A stretch of 64,000 nucleotides of DNA from Candidatus Bathyarchaeota archaeon (GTDB taxonomy: Archaea > Thermoproteota > Bathyarchaeia > Bathyarchaeales > WUQV01): positions 1 to 64,000 of the forward strand of contig JAGGVF010000007.1 of assembly GCA_021158125.1 (NCBI GenBank), written 5' to 3'. The notes under the pieces were generated by a model. That model ran no database searches, was not told where the DNA came from, and saw only the letters and a list, made by a program, of their open reading frames with translations. Made by a program: the position numbers and the translations under genes. Positions within the stretch are counted from its first letter, which is position 1, and every line of letters begins with the position of its first letter. Of the stretch, positions 27,325 through 36,481 are shown in pieces.

Positions 27325-28295
27325 TTAGGAATCACTTCTTATAAACTCTTCTCTGTATCTTTTTTGTTTTTCTTCATGTTCATACCGCCATTGACTTATT
27401 TTATTATTTAGTTTCTTCCATTCAGTCCTACCAAGTTGCTTTTCAATTATTTTTCGTATTTCATTCAAGAAGAAAAATGAGGTATCGCTTAGACTCCATA
27501 GGTAGTCAAGCGTTCCATAACTTCGACACACCGCAAGGTTACATAGCTCCAGTTTTTCTAAGCTAAAACTTCTCCAACCAAGATCCCTGCAATAATTATT
27601 GTAAAGCTCGTCAATAGAGAAAAATCTATGTACACTTGTAGAGAGATGTGCGCCATAAAGTATCGCTAATCCTCTCCAATCTCTTTTAATAAAAGAGAGT
27701 TCTGAAAATTCTTCAGTTCTTCTATATCTACGATTGAACGCAACCCAAAAACAACCATCTTCAAGAACAGTTTCAGAAAGCCTATCTAAAGGTTCACGAT
27801 CCAAAGTACGAATATTTTTTAGGTACTCCATGTCATCAAACCACATGTCCTTCCATATTTGGTTATATTGACGTTCTATTCGTTTCGCCTTACGGATTAT
27901 GTGAGATCTAAAAAGTGCAATAGAGATTAACCCAACGTCAGGATAGAACGACTCTTTCAATTCGCTAAGGTAAATAGCTTGCCCAACAACATTAGCCGGA
28001 TATGCAAGGAACACTCCATTTAAGAACTTAGAATATTTCCTTGCTTGCTCAAAGTCGTTCTTATGAGGAAAACCTTTCTTAACTTCAATTCCATAAACTT
28101 CATTTCCGTACCTTACAACATAGTCTATACGGTTTCCTTTGCCGAATGATACTTGCGAATACCAGCCATCATGACATTTAAAAATCGCTTCTCTGTCAAG
28201 ATCTCTTTCGATAATGTAGTAAAGCGATCGTTCATCAACCAGCTTTTGTTTACGTACAAATTTCCCTTTTTCTTTTCTTTCCTTTCCTTCCTCAT
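27325..28295 (-). CDS. PD-(D/E)XK-like nuclease protein, frameshifted
   Basis: Read leftward from ATG 28295 (after AGGGGG) the first ten codons are MRKERKEKKK, then the frame is lost in an A5 run (T5 on plus, 28267-28271). Adding one A restores an open frame of about 323 residues to 27325. The restored N-terminal domain has Asp58 (RIDYVV) and Glu71-x-Lys73 (IEVKKG), followed by a Q-containing helix: a PD-(D/E)XK nuclease pattern. The C-terminal 200 residues are unknown. Without correction the only start is GTG 28014, which removes the catalytic domain. Accessory insertion in the ribosomal cluster. Confidence 0.6.
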
Positions 28296-28352
28296 TTAAT
28301 AAACCCCCTACATGGATTTATCTGACTAGGAAACCTCGATTAAGATTTTTTA

Positions 28353-28634
28353 TCAAATAGTAAATTTTTTCTTTCTATATAAAGTGAATGTGTGGCCTCT
28401 GACCTCCACTAGAGTAGCTTCAACTTTGGCCGTAACTTCTGATGCAACTTCTTTAGCCTTCTTTTCAGCCAAAGCTGACTTCAAAATCTTAATCTTTACC
28501 ACTTCGTTCTTGTCAAGCTGCTTTTCTATTTCACTTAAAACGGTTGGTGTTATGCCATTTTTTCCAATGCGTACTGTAGCCTTTTCCATGCTGAATTCAC
28601 GTTTTATTCTACGCCTCATTCTAGGAGTTGCCAT
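28353..28634 (-). CDS. YhbY/CRM-domain RNA-binding protein
   Basis: A 93-aa CRM-domain protein: GKNGITPTVLSEIEKQL with the GxxG loop at residues 24-27, then VVKIKIL, and the final RGHTFTLYRKKK. Single-domain YhbY proteins bind pre-ribosomal large-subunit RNA in bacteria; a ribosome-assembly role is likely here. It lies 20 bases after the RNase P protein gene. Confidence 0.88.
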   Translation of the reverse strand: MATPRMRRRIKREFSMEKATVRIGKNGITPTVLSEIEKQLDKNEVVKIKILKSALAEKKAKEVASEVTAKVEATLVEVRGHTFTLYRKKKFTI

Positions 28635-28654
28635 TTTACATTCAAACCTAACGT

Positions 28655-28996
28655 TTAACTTTTAAACTTGCTGTTAATACTTTTCCTTCTTCTCTTTCTC
28701 AAAGGAATTCGCATATGTTTTCCGCATTCTAGGCACGTTATCACCACGTGAGGTTCCCGACGTTGCTGGATGCGAACTCGACAGTTTACGCCTGGCAGTA
28801 TAAAGCTTTTACAATGCCTACAAACTTGCCGTCTATATTCACGTGGAAGTTTAACTCTGGCCGCCATGGCTAAACGTCTGGCTATCTGAACGTAACGTTG
28901 AGCCAAGGCCTTATCTTCATGAATAGTTTCACGGGCTAATCTAAACAGTATGTGTATACGCTCTAATGCAATACGCCTAGTCTCTGGGTCAACCAA
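28655..28996 (-). CDS. rnp4: ribonuclease P protein component 4 (Rpp21)
   Basis: A 113-aa protein with an N-terminal helical domain and a zinc ribbon formed by Cys59, Cys62, Cys88 and Cys91 (CRHCKSF and CLECGKH). It pairs with Rnp1 (Rpp29) on the specificity domain of RNase P RNA for tRNA 5' processing. TTG start; first gene of the leftward YhbY-eS19 cluster and divergent from nep1. Confidence 0.92.
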   Translation of the reverse strand: MVDPETRRIALERIHILFRLARETIHEDKALAQRYVQIARRLAMAARVKLPREYRRQVCRHCKSFILPGVNCRVRIQQRREPHVVITCLECGKHMRIPLRKRRRKSINSKFKS

Positions 28997-29075
28997 GCCG
29001 AGGAAGCCTCTACAATTAATTATTAAACCTTAATTTGGAATAACTTTACCTTTCATAATAGAAAAGGTTTCAGCC

Positions 29076-29774
29076 TTGCTAACCCTAATTCTAGCCGAGT
29101 CCGCACTTGAAACAGTTCCCGAAGAAATTCAGAATCACCCATCCATTCTAAAACAGGCAAGAGCGAAGGATAAGAGGCCAAACCAAATAATCCTCGACCG
29201 TTCTTACCATCATCATGCAATGCTTAAACTTCCAAACAACGAGAAAAGAGGCCGCCCAGACATAGTTCATTTCAGCCTCCTTTCAGCACTTGGAACACCC
29301 CTTAACTTGGAAGGTCTCCTAAAAGTCTACGTACACACAATAGCCAACTACGTAATAGATGTCAATCCAAAGGTTAGACTTCCGAGAAACTACAATCGCT
29401 TCGTAGGGTTGATGGAACAACTCTTCCAATATGGCCGTGTCCCGCCCAAGAGCGGGGAACCACTGTTAAAACTTGAAAAGAAGACACTAAAAGAACTAAT
29501 AACTCAAGTAAATCCAGTTTATGTCCTAGCATTTACACGTAAAGGAAAAATGCAAACCCTAGAAAAGGCTGTTTCAAAATTAGCTGAAAAAGAAAATTCA
29601 GCTGTAATTGTTGGAGGCTTTCCCCACGGCAGTTTTTCAGAAGAAACCCTAAAACTCGCCGATGAAACTGCTTGCATAGACCCGGAAACCCTTGAAGCGT
29701 GGACGGTAACGGCAAGAATAATATACGAATACGAAAAAATTATTGGAATTCCGCAAAAGAGAACTCTGAAGTGA
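29076..29774 (+). CDS. nep1: rRNA pseudouridine methyltransferase Nep1
   Basis: A 232-aa SPOUT-class methyltransferase that N1-methylates a pseudouridine in 16S rRNA and assists small-subunit assembly. Blocks: ILDRSYHHHAML near residue 38-49, GRPDIVHFSLL, VDVNPKVRLPRNYNRF-like region near 93-108, and the SAM knot GGFPHGSFSEE. TTG start. It ends 6 bases before the flavodoxin gene. Confidence 0.93.
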   Translation: MLTLILAESALETVPEEIQNHPSILKQARAKDKRPNQIILDRSYHHHAMLKLPNNEKRGRPDIVHFSLLSALGTPLNLEGLLKVYVHTIANYVIDVNPKVRLPRNYNRFVGLMEQLFQYGRVPPKSGEPLLKLEKKTLKELITQVNPVYVLAFTRKGKMQTLEKAVSKLAEKENSAVIVGGFPHGSFSEETLKLADETACIDPETLEAWTVTARIIYEYEKIIGIPQKRTLK

Positions 29775-29780
29775 GCTAGA

Positions 29781-30281
29781 ATGTCCAATGAAATAAATGT
29801 TCTAATTGTCTACGATTCAGGAACTGGTAATACCGAGAAAATGGCCTTCGCTGTTGCAGAGGGCGCAAAAGAGGTGGAAGGAGCCAAAGTAACGGTTAAA
29901 AGGGCAGATAAAACAAAGCTTGAAGACCTGCTTAAAGCAGACGCAATCATAGTGGGCTCTCCAACCTACTATGGGCAGATGTCATCAAAGATTAAAGCCT
30001 TATTCGATAAGTCGGTTGAAGTTCACGGAGAACTTGAGGGAAAGGTAGGCGCAGCTTTCACAAGTTCCGGCGGAACAGCAACAGGAGCCGAAACAACTCT
30101 TCTTTCAATAATTAAAGCTATGTTAATCCATGGAATGATAATTCAAGGAAGAGCCAGAGGAAAACATTATGGAGCCGCAGCAGTTGGGAAACCGGACAAA
30201 AGAGAATTGGAAGTATGCAGGGAACTTGGGAGGAGAACGGCTAAGCTCGCTTATAAACTAAAACATGGCGGCGAAAAGTAG
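29781..30281 (+). CDS. flavodoxin / WrbA-like FMN protein
   Basis: A 166-aa flavodoxin-fold protein. The FMN phosphate loop is SGTGNTEKMA at residues 13-22, and GSPTYYGQMSSK near 59-70 and SSGGTATGAE near 95-104 cover the isoalloxazine ring. The pattern is nearer to WrbA-type quinone reductases than to short electron-transfer flavodoxins. Directly after nep1 with a 6-base gap, so probably co-transcribed, though functionally unrelated. Its end overlaps the convergent pyrophosphatase gene. Confidence 0.85.
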   Translation: MSNEINVLIVYDSGTGNTEKMAFAVAEGAKEVEGAKVTVKRADKTKLEDLLKADAIIVGSPTYYGQMSSKIKALFDKSVEVHGELEGKVGAAFTSSGGTATGAETTLLSIIKAMLIHGMIIQGRARGKHYGAAAVGKPDKRELEVCRELGRRTAKLAYKLKHGGEK

Positions 30282-32243
30282 GGCTATTGAACCTATAACA
30301 TTTATGAGAATGTCTAGTGAAGGACCAGCCGTATCCTTAAACGGGTCACCGATAGTATCGCCTATAACTGCCGCTGCATGAGCCGGAGTACCTTTTCCTC
30401 CCAGTTCTCCAGATTCTATATATTTTTTGGCGTTGTCCCAAGCTGTTCCGCTGTTCATTAGAAGAAGGGCCATAGGCAAGACTGTAGCTATGTTTCCAAC
30501 GATTAAGCCGCCGACGGCTTCAGCTCCAAATATGAAGCCTACAGCTAATGGAACAATTATCGATATTGCCGCAGGAGCGAAAAGTCCCTTCAATGCAGAT
30601 TTTGAACTTATGTCAATGCATTTTACATAGTTTGGGTCGGCTTTCCCCTCGGCGAGTCCCGCTATCTCTTTGAATTGCCGTCTGACCTCAGCTATCATTT
30701 CAAAGGCTGCTTTTCCAACGGCTTTGAATAAAAATGAAGAGAACAGAAAAGTTGTCATTCCGCCGATTATTGCTCCTATGATGACTTGGGGGTTCATAAG
30801 ATTAATGCTGTTTAAGTTTGCGGCCTCTATGAAAGCAGAGAAAAGCGCTACTTGAGCTAAACCAGAGGCTCCAACAGCATAACTTTTACAAATTGCCTTT
30901 GCAGTGTTTCCAATGGAATCAAGGGTGTGAGCATTTTCAGAAGCCTTTTCATCTTTAACATGCGCCATCTTAATAATGCCCTGCGAATTGTCAACTATAG
31001 GCCCATAAGCAGACATCGACATTATTATAGCAGTAATTGAAAGGAAGCCAATTGAAAGTAGGGAGATGCCGAAAAGCCCAGAAATCTGATAAGAAAGGAA
31101 AATTGCAACGCAAAAAACTATTATTGGGATTGCTGTGCTTTCCAAACCTACTGCAAGCCCCATCAAAACATTGGTAGCAGCTCCAGTTCGGCAAGAGTTA
31201 GCGATTGCCTTAACCGGTGAATAACCATGCAAAGTATAATATTCCGTAAAGAAGGCGAAAAGGAAAACAGTTACAATCCCTACAACTATGACGTAGAAAG
31301 GGTTAAGGTTCCCTTCAAAAACGAAGTTTGTAACAAAATATGAAGCCGCCACTACGAAAAGGCTTGCTGCAAAAATCCCCTGATCAACCACGATTAGGGT
31401 TCTGTCTTTGTCAACTCTGATAAGTAGAAGCGCAAAAATCGAGGCGAAAACCCCAACAGACATAATTACTATTGGGAAGAAGGACCATTCTAACGCCTTT
31501 TCTAGTCCGCCAACTTTCATTCCTTCTTGGAATCCGACGAGGATGGCTGCTATAAGCGTGCAAATGTATGATTGGAAGACGTCAGCGCCTGTACCAGCAA
31601 TGTCACCTACATTGTCACCTACTTGGTCCGCAATCACCGCAGGATTTCTCGGATCATCCTCAGGTATTCCTTTCTCAACCTTTCCAACTAAATCTGCGCC
31701 CATATCCGCTGCTTTTGTGAATATTCCACCGCCAACTCTCGCAAAAAGGGCCGTTAAAGAGGCTCCGAAGCCTAAACCGATTATTCGTGAGGGGTCTTCT
31801 CCGCAGAATAAGTAAAGAACTGTTACGCCCAGTAAACCTATCCCAGTGAGCGTTAAACCCATTATGGCGCCGCTGTGAAAAGCCGTTTTGAAGGCTTCTT
31901 TAAGGCTTGAACGGGAGGCCTCTGCTGTCCGCAAATTGGCGTTAACTGCAACTATCATTCCAACGTAGCCGGCAAAAGCCGAAAGAAAAGCTCCTAAAGC
32001 AAACGTTAATCCGGGAAAGGGACTTTGCAGGGAAAAACCCAAAATTAAAGCTAAAACTATTATAAACGGAGTTATAATCTTAAATTGCTTGTGAATGTAT
32101 GCTTTCGCCCCTTCCTTTATGGCTTCGTGAACCCTCACCATCTCTTTCGTTCCTATTTTCTTTCTCAGCATCTTTAAAGCAACAAACAACGCGGAGACTA
32201 ATGCTATCACTCCAGCAGATAGCGTTATGAACACTAATTCCAT
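30258..32243 (-). CDS. hppA: membrane-bound proton-translocating pyrophosphatase
   Basis: A 661-aa protein with about 16 membrane helices that couples PPi hydrolysis to ion pumping. Catalytic sequences: GGGIFTKAADMGADLVGKVE, then DDPRNPAVIADQVGDNVGD, and late DTIGDPFKDTAGPS. The position that sets K+ dependence reads GNTAKA (near residue 445) with Lys, which marks the K+-independent, H+-pumping class. It would recycle PPi from biosynthesis into proton gradient. Confidence 0.93.
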   Translation of the reverse strand: MELVFITLSAGVIALVSALFVALKMLRKKIGTKEMVRVHEAIKEGAKAYIHKQFKIITPFIIVLALILGFSLQSPFPGLTFALGAFLSAFAGYVGMIVAVNANLRTAEASRSSLKEAFKTAFHSGAIMGLTLTGIGLLGVTVLYLFCGEDPSRIIGLGFGASLTALFARVGGGIFTKAADMGADLVGKVEKGIPEDDPRNPAVIADQVGDNVGDIAGTGADVFQSYICTLIAAILVGFQEGMKVGGLEKALEWSFFPIVIMSVGVFASIFALLLIRVDKDRTLIVVDQGIFAASLFVVAASYFVTNFVFEGNLNPFYVIVVGIVTVFLFAFFTEYYTLHGYSPVKAIANSCRTGAATNVLMGLAVGLESTAIPIIVFCVAIFLSYQISGLFGISLLSIGFLSITAIIMSMSAYGPIVDNSQGIIKMAHVKDEKASENAHTLDSIGNTAKAICKSYAVGASGLAQVALFSAFIEAANLNSINLMNPQVIIGAIIGGMTTFLFSSFLFKAVGKAAFEMIAEVRRQFKEIAGLAEGKADPNYVKCIDISSKSALKGLFAPAAISIIVPLAVGFIFGAEAVGGLIVGNIATVLPMALLLMNSGTAWDNAKKYIESGELGGKGTPAHAAAVIGDTIGDPFKDTAGPSLDILINVIGSIALLFAAMF

Positions 32244-32451
32244 ACTTTAATTCTCCAACTTTCATAGGGCTTTCATTTCTTTAGCAAGGGAAGAATTTAA
32301 CCTTTACTTCACTTTTATTCCCTGGCCACTTCAATTGAGCCGCTGTCTTAGCACATAACTTACACCAACTTCTCTGAGTATGTATGTGAAATTGACGACG
32401 TCAAACTGTTTAGAAAAGGGAAGTGAAAACGCTGAAGTTTTATGCCGATAA

Positions 32452-32529
32452 TGGTGCGGCCGCCGGGATTTGAACCCGGGTCCTCAGCGTGGCAGGCTGA
32501 CGTCCTAGTCCAGGCTAGACTACGGCCGC
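32452..32529 (-). tRNA. tRNA-Gly (GCC)
   Basis: A 78-base gene including CCA. Acceptor GCGGCCG/CGGCCGC, A73. Anticodon stem TCAGC/GCTGA with loop CTGCCAC gives anticodon GCC. T arm CCGGG-TTCAAAT-CCCGG. No intron. Confidence 0.95.
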
Positions 32530-32571
32530 CAATATCTTTTAATTCTAAGGTCATCTTTAAGTCTTTTACCT

Positions 32572-32739
32572 TCAGTATAATCGTTGTTGTGAATGATTGT
32601 GTAGGATTAGGAGAAAAATGGAGTAAATGTAAAGTAGAGTTCCATCGGGTGCTTTAACTGGATGAATGCTAAGCAAAAATGCAATTGAGCCGACTAAAAG
32701 CAGAATTAGAATTATCGAAAATTTTCCAAGTTGAAGCAC
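32572..32739 (-). CDS. possible small two-TM membrane protein
   Basis: A 55-codon ORF from GTG 32739 just downstream of the response regulator gene. The product has two hydrophobic segments (FSIILILLLVGSIAFLLSI and LLYIYSIFLLILH) joined by HPVKAPDG. The frame is open a further 30 codons upstream (overlapping the regulator) without a standard start codon. No ribosome binding site is evident. No family recognised. Confidence 0.3.
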   Translation of the reverse strand: MLQLGKFSIILILLLVGSIAFLLSIHPVKAPDGTLLYIYSIFLLILHNHSQQRLY

Positions 32740-32794
32740 ATAAATAATTAGAAAGGTGAAAGTAATGAATTTTAGAATAAATTGGTAAATTTTG

Positions 32795-33256
32795 CTACTT
32801 TCTGACTTTTTCCTTTGCTTCCAACTCCTTTACTCTTGTCTCTATGAATTCTACCATCTTTTGTTCACTGTATTTCCTTTCTTCTTCTTGTTTTTTCAGA
32901 TGTTCCCTGATTATTTTCAATATTTCTTCAATGTTTATTGGCTTTACTATGTATCCGTCTGCTCCCTTGTTGACGGCTTCTATCGCGTTTTGGAGAGTTG
33001 GATATCCAGTTATTATTATCTTCACCATTTTTGGTACCGTGTCCTTCATTTCTGTTAGAAGTTTTGTTCCTTCCATGTCGGGCAGTCGTATGTCTATTAA
33101 AGCTAGGTTGTAGAATTTCTGTTGGGTTGCTTGAATAGCCTTTTCTCCAGTGTCTACTGCCTCCACTATGTAGCCTTCATCCCTTAGTATAGCCGTTAAA
33201 ACTTCTCTTATGCTTTCGTCGTCGTCGACAATAAGGATTCTGGCTGGATCACCCAA
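32795..33256 (-). CDS. response regulator, receiver domain with coiled-coil tail
   Basis: A 153-aa protein: CheY-like receiver (1-118) with acidic pocket DDD at 11-13, phospho-acceptor Asp55 in LALIDIRLPD and the VKP lysine near 104. A 35-residue charged helix follows in place of any DNA-binding output domain. TTG start after a strong AGGAGGTGA; it overlaps the kinase gene by 49 bases, so the pair is translationally coupled. The output mode is unknown; it may act by protein contact. Confidence 0.9.
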   Translation of the reverse strand: MGDPARILIVDDDESIREVLTAILRDEGYIVEAVDTGEKAIQATQQKFYNLALIDIRLPDMEGTKLLTEMKDTVPKMVKIIITGYPTLQNAIEAVNKGADGYIVKPINIEEILKIIREHLKKQEEERKYSEQKMVEFIETRVKELEAKEKVRK

Positions 33257-35475
33257 ACTTTCTCACCTCCTTCCTTAATTTTCGGCTTTAAAGGCAAAGT
33301 GACCGTGAAGGTTGTGCCTTTTCCAACTTTACTTTTAACAGATATGGTTCCGCCGTGAGCTTCAACAATACGTTTACATATGCTTAAACCTAGCCCCATA
33401 CCCTTTGACTTAGTTGTAAAGAGAGGCCCCCAAATTTTCTCCATATTCTCCTCAGGTATGCCTACTCCAGTGTCTCTGAAGAAGATTTTCACGTGCGTAG
33501 TTGAAGTTTGACTTCGGATTGTTAGGGTTCCACCATTGGGCATAGCGTCAAACGCGTTTATTATTAGATTTAGAAATACGCGTTGCATATAACCGACGTC
33601 AACTACGAGTTTGTGCTTATGACTAGTTCTATTGATAACTTTCACGTTATCTGGAACTTTAACGCTTGAAAGTGCTTTCTCGACGAGTGCTCTGACAGTT
33701 ATCGAAGTTGGTTGTAGATGGTATTCTCTTGAGAATTCAAGGAGGTCGTTAACTATTTTGTTGGCGTATCTCGCATCTTTCTCTATTATTTCCAGCATTT
33801 TCCTAGATTCTTCGTCCAGCTTTGAGTATGCTTTCTTTTTCAAGTAGTAGACTGCGCCTGTTATTCCAGTTAATGGATTTCGAAGGTCATGTCCAACTTG
33901 GCCGGCGAGCTGTCCAATTGCAGCTAATCTTTCAGCCTTCAACAGTTTCTTCTGGGACTCTCTTAATTCCCTTGTTCTCTCTTCAACTTTCAACTCAAGT
34001 TTTTCGGCGTAATCCTTTAGTTCCTTCCTTGCTTTTTCCAGCTCTTCTATAAGTCTAGCGTTTTCGATGGCAACTGCTGCAAGGTTTAGGAAAATCTCAA
34101 GGGGGGCTAAGGATTCACGTGTAGGTTTTCTTCCATCAACGGGGTCGTCAATGCTTATTATTCCTACGATTTTCTCGTCTGGAGTGCGTAGAGGGGCATA
34201 AAGCATATCTTGCGGGTGCCAGTCAACCATTTCATCTGGGCTAAGCCTACTTGGAACGCCGGCCATAAATTCTACGCTATCCGAAGGCGCCTCTGGAGGA
34301 ACACCGTGAACGTGTTCACGAACCCACGGGTCATTCCATGGAAGATAGAAGAACTCTCCTATTTTAAAACGTTGGAATTTTGGGCCGAGTCGTTCACGCC
34401 AAACATGTCCTGGTGCTCTTCTTTCCCATAGAAGTTTTTTCTCTTCTCTAGTTAAGCCCACAGTTACAAGATCGGTGATTTCTAAGTTTTCGTCTCTTAC
34501 GGATATGACAACTCTTCTCCAACCAAGCGATTTTATGGCTTTTGCGATCACTTTAAGTCTTGAACGTAAGTCCTTTGCACGTACAATTTCAGCTGAACTT
34601 TTCATTAAAGCGGCTAGCTGTTTTGATTTTTTCTCCTCTTTTTGCTGTTTTCTTAATCCGCTTATGGCTATTGCAGTGTGTGCTGCGAGAATTTCAAGGA
34701 GTTCTATATCCCCTTTATCGAAGGCGTTCGCCCTTTTACTCTCAATGTTTAAAACTCCGATAACCTTTTTTCCAATCATTATTGGAACTGCCAACTCAGA
34801 ACGAATTCCCGGTACAGTTTTTATATATGCTGGATCTTTCTGCACGTCCGGGATAAGCATAGGTCTTTTCGTCTTAGCTGCTCTGGCGGTTATTCCTTTT
34901 TCTTCATGGAGTGGCACTTTATGACCTAGAGATTCGGGAAATCCATGTTGAGCAACCACTTTTAAAGCGTTTTTCTCCAGCATCAAAATACTTGCAACTT
35001 CAAATCCTAATGTTTCTTTGATGGCGTTAAATGTTAATGCATAGATTTCCTCCATGTTTTTGGCCATATGGAGATGTTGACTATACTTGTGAAGAGCCGC
35101 TAATCTCTCCTCAAATTTTTTCCTTTCCGTGATATCTATGGCAATTTCGAACCGAACATGCCTTCCGTCATGCCAGCGTATGGCTCTATCTATACAGTGG
35201 TACCATCTACCGTTCTTTCTGTTTTTAAAGTCCCAAATGTAAGTTTTTCCAAGGTTTTTTCCAAAAATATACTTGTTAGTGCAGAAAGGACAAGGTTTAT
35301 CAAAACCTTGAAAAACCCTATAACATTTCTTGCCAATTACATCTTCGCCAACAAATTTCTTCAAATTTTTATTTACATAGAGGACTTCATAGGTTTCAGG
35401 ATCAGCAACGTAAACTGGTTCATCGATCTCATCAAAAAAGGCGAAAAAATCATTTTGAATTAGCCTTTTTCGCAT
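33208..35475 (-). CDS. PAS-GAF-GAF sensor histidine kinase
   Basis: A 755-aa soluble kinase with no membrane helices. PAS domain about 10-118 (with CPFC and ITERKKFEERL linker), GAF about 135-275 (VPGIRSELAVPIMIG), a second, longer GAF-like domain about 290-475, a coiled coil, HisKA with phospho-His near residue 530 (VGHDLRNPLTG), and HATPase with N box NLIINAFDAM and G boxes DTGVGIP and GMGLGL. It senses a cytoplasmic cue, with Cys62 and Cys65 of the PAS as possible redox or metal ligands, and signals to the overlapping regulator. Confidence 0.93.
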   Translation of the reverse strand: MRKRLIQNDFFAFFDEIDEPVYVADPETYEVLYVNKNLKKFVGEDVIGKKCYRVFQGFDKPCPFCTNKYIFGKNLGKTYIWDFKNRKNGRWYHCIDRAIRWHDGRHVRFEIAIDITERKKFEERLAALHKYSQHLHMAKNMEEIYALTFNAIKETLGFEVASILMLEKNALKVVAQHGFPESLGHKVPLHEEKGITARAAKTKRPMLIPDVQKDPAYIKTVPGIRSELAVPIMIGKKVIGVLNIESKRANAFDKGDIELLEILAAHTAIAISGLRKQQKEEKKSKQLAALMKSSAEIVRAKDLRSRLKVIAKAIKSLGWRRVVISVRDENLEITDLVTVGLTREEKKLLWERRAPGHVWRERLGPKFQRFKIGEFFYLPWNDPWVREHVHGVPPEAPSDSVEFMAGVPSRLSPDEMVDWHPQDMLYAPLRTPDEKIVGIISIDDPVDGRKPTRESLAPLEIFLNLAAVAIENARLIEELEKARKELKDYAEKLELKVEERTRELRESQKKLLKAERLAAIGQLAGQVGHDLRNPLTGITGAVYYLKKKAYSKLDEESRKMLEIIEKDARYANKIVNDLLEFSREYHLQPTSITVRALVEKALSSVKVPDNVKVINRTSHKHKLVVDVGYMQRVFLNLIINAFDAMPNGGTLTIRSQTSTTHVKIFFRDTGVGIPEENMEKIWGPLFTTKSKGMGLGLSICKRIVEAHGGTISVKSKVGKGTTFTVTLPLKPKIKEGGEKVWVIQPESLLSTTTKA

Positions 35476-35481
35476 TTATAT

Positions 35482-35823
35482 TCACCTTTTCCGTTTGAGT
35501 TCTTTTCTGGCGAGAAGACGTTTTACTTCATCAACGTAATCGGCAAAACCGTAGTTTTCTCTATATTTGAATTCCAGCCCGACGTTTTCGTAAAGTCTTT
35601 TTAAAATGAGTTTTTCAATGTAATTGGAGCCGTCTTTAAATAATGCTTCAAGGTCTTGAGAAAAATCTTTTGGCTTTTTTGGGATTTCATCCTTTTTTAG
35701 TCCAAATGAATTTTCAAGGTGAAAGTATATGGAACATTTAACAGAACTGCCCAGACATTCTAATCCTTCATCAACTGCCTTAATAAGCAAGCATTCGAAT
35801 TTGTATTTGCCCAATTCTTTCAC
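35482..35823 (-). CDS. small archaeal protein, NitrOD5/DUF3227-like
   Basis: A 113-aa helical protein (YKFECLLIKAVDEGLECLG; KCSIYFHLENSFGLKKDEIP; LEALFKDGSNYIEKLILKRLYENVG). The pattern resembles a short archaeal output domain often fused to or encoded beside sensor proteins (NitrOD5/DUF3227 as I recall; not verified). It ends six bases before the histidine kinase start, so kinase, regulator and this protein form one operon, and it may be part of the signal output. Basic tail KELKRKR. Confidence 0.5.
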   Translation of the reverse strand: MKELGKYKFECLLIKAVDEGLECLGSSVKCSIYFHLENSFGLKKDEIPKKPKDFSQDLEALFKDGSNYIEKLILKRLYENVGLEFKYRENYGFADYVDEVKRLLARKELKRKR

Positions 35824-35987
35824 AGCTCATAGTATTACTTATTTCATGTTCCAATTCAGAACTTTAATCAACGAAATTTTATTCTTATGAATCAACAGTA
35901 AAGATTAGTGATAACAAACCGTTTCGTGTTTTTGGTGATTCCTTAATTTTATCTATGTTAGTTAAGCAAGCTACACACATTCTCTTA

Positions 35988-36010
35988 TTAGCATAGCTAA
36001 GGCATGCTAA
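35988..36010. promoter_or_regulatory. inverted repeat upstream of a small membrane protein gene
   Basis: TTAGCAT and ATGCTAA form a perfect 7-bp inverted repeat separated by 9 bases, 26 bases before the ATG at 36036 and downstream of a TATA-like TTAATTTTAT near 35943-35952. It could be an operator or a leader hairpin. Confidence 0.3.
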
Positions 36011-36035
36011 GAACAGATAAAAGGAGAATTTCATA

Positions 36036-36413
36036 ATGGCCGTGGCCACTGCAGCAGTAGCGAATACTCTTAAGCGGAGAGAAGAATCTAAAGCGAAGCC
36101 GCTAAACGCTGAACAAGCAACGGTAATAGCTGTTGACTTTTTGAGGCGTTTAGGGAATAAACATAAACTTAAGCCTAAAAGTGCAACTTTACAAAACGAT
36201 ATTTACGTAATTGAAGTTGAACTGAAAAAGGCTACAGCAACAGTTCAGATAAATTCTCTCACTAGGGAAATCAAGGAATACTCAATAGAATCTAAAACTG
36301 AAGAGACTACTTCTTTTCTTCCGGTAAATTTTAAAAGCATACTTGTAATGGTTGCAGTGTCGGCAGCTACCTATATCGCCTTAAGCTTTTTGAATATTCA
36401 GTCATTTTTCTGA
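36036..36413 (+). CDS. unknown protein with PepSY-like domain and C-terminal TM helix
   Basis: A 125-aa protein not recognised as a named family. Residues 22-90 look like a small alpha-beta domain (NAEQATVIAVDFLRRLG; SATLQNDIYVIEVELKK; ATVQINSLTREIKEYSIE), similar in pattern to PepSY repeats, followed by one membrane helix at 102-121. The topology suggests a tail-anchored protein with a cytoplasmic head. It precedes the CBS operon by 68 bases and may be co-expressed with it. Confidence 0.6.
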   Translation: MAVATAAVANTLKRREESKAKPLNAEQATVIAVDFLRRLGNKHKLKPKSATLQNDIYVIEVELKKATATVQINSLTREIKEYSIESKTEETTSFLPVNFKSILVMVAVSAATYIALSFLNIQSFF

Positions 36414-36481
36414 GCGGGTGGTCATGTGTTTGAACAACATTTTAAAATAGCTGGTTTATTATGTTGTTGTGAGGGGTAGCT

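Noticed and set aside
28260-28275. Programmed -1 frameshift at A AAA AAG
   Set aside because: The heptamer here is G AAA AAG, not the classical slippery A AAA AAG, and no downstream structure is evident; an indel is the simpler explanation.
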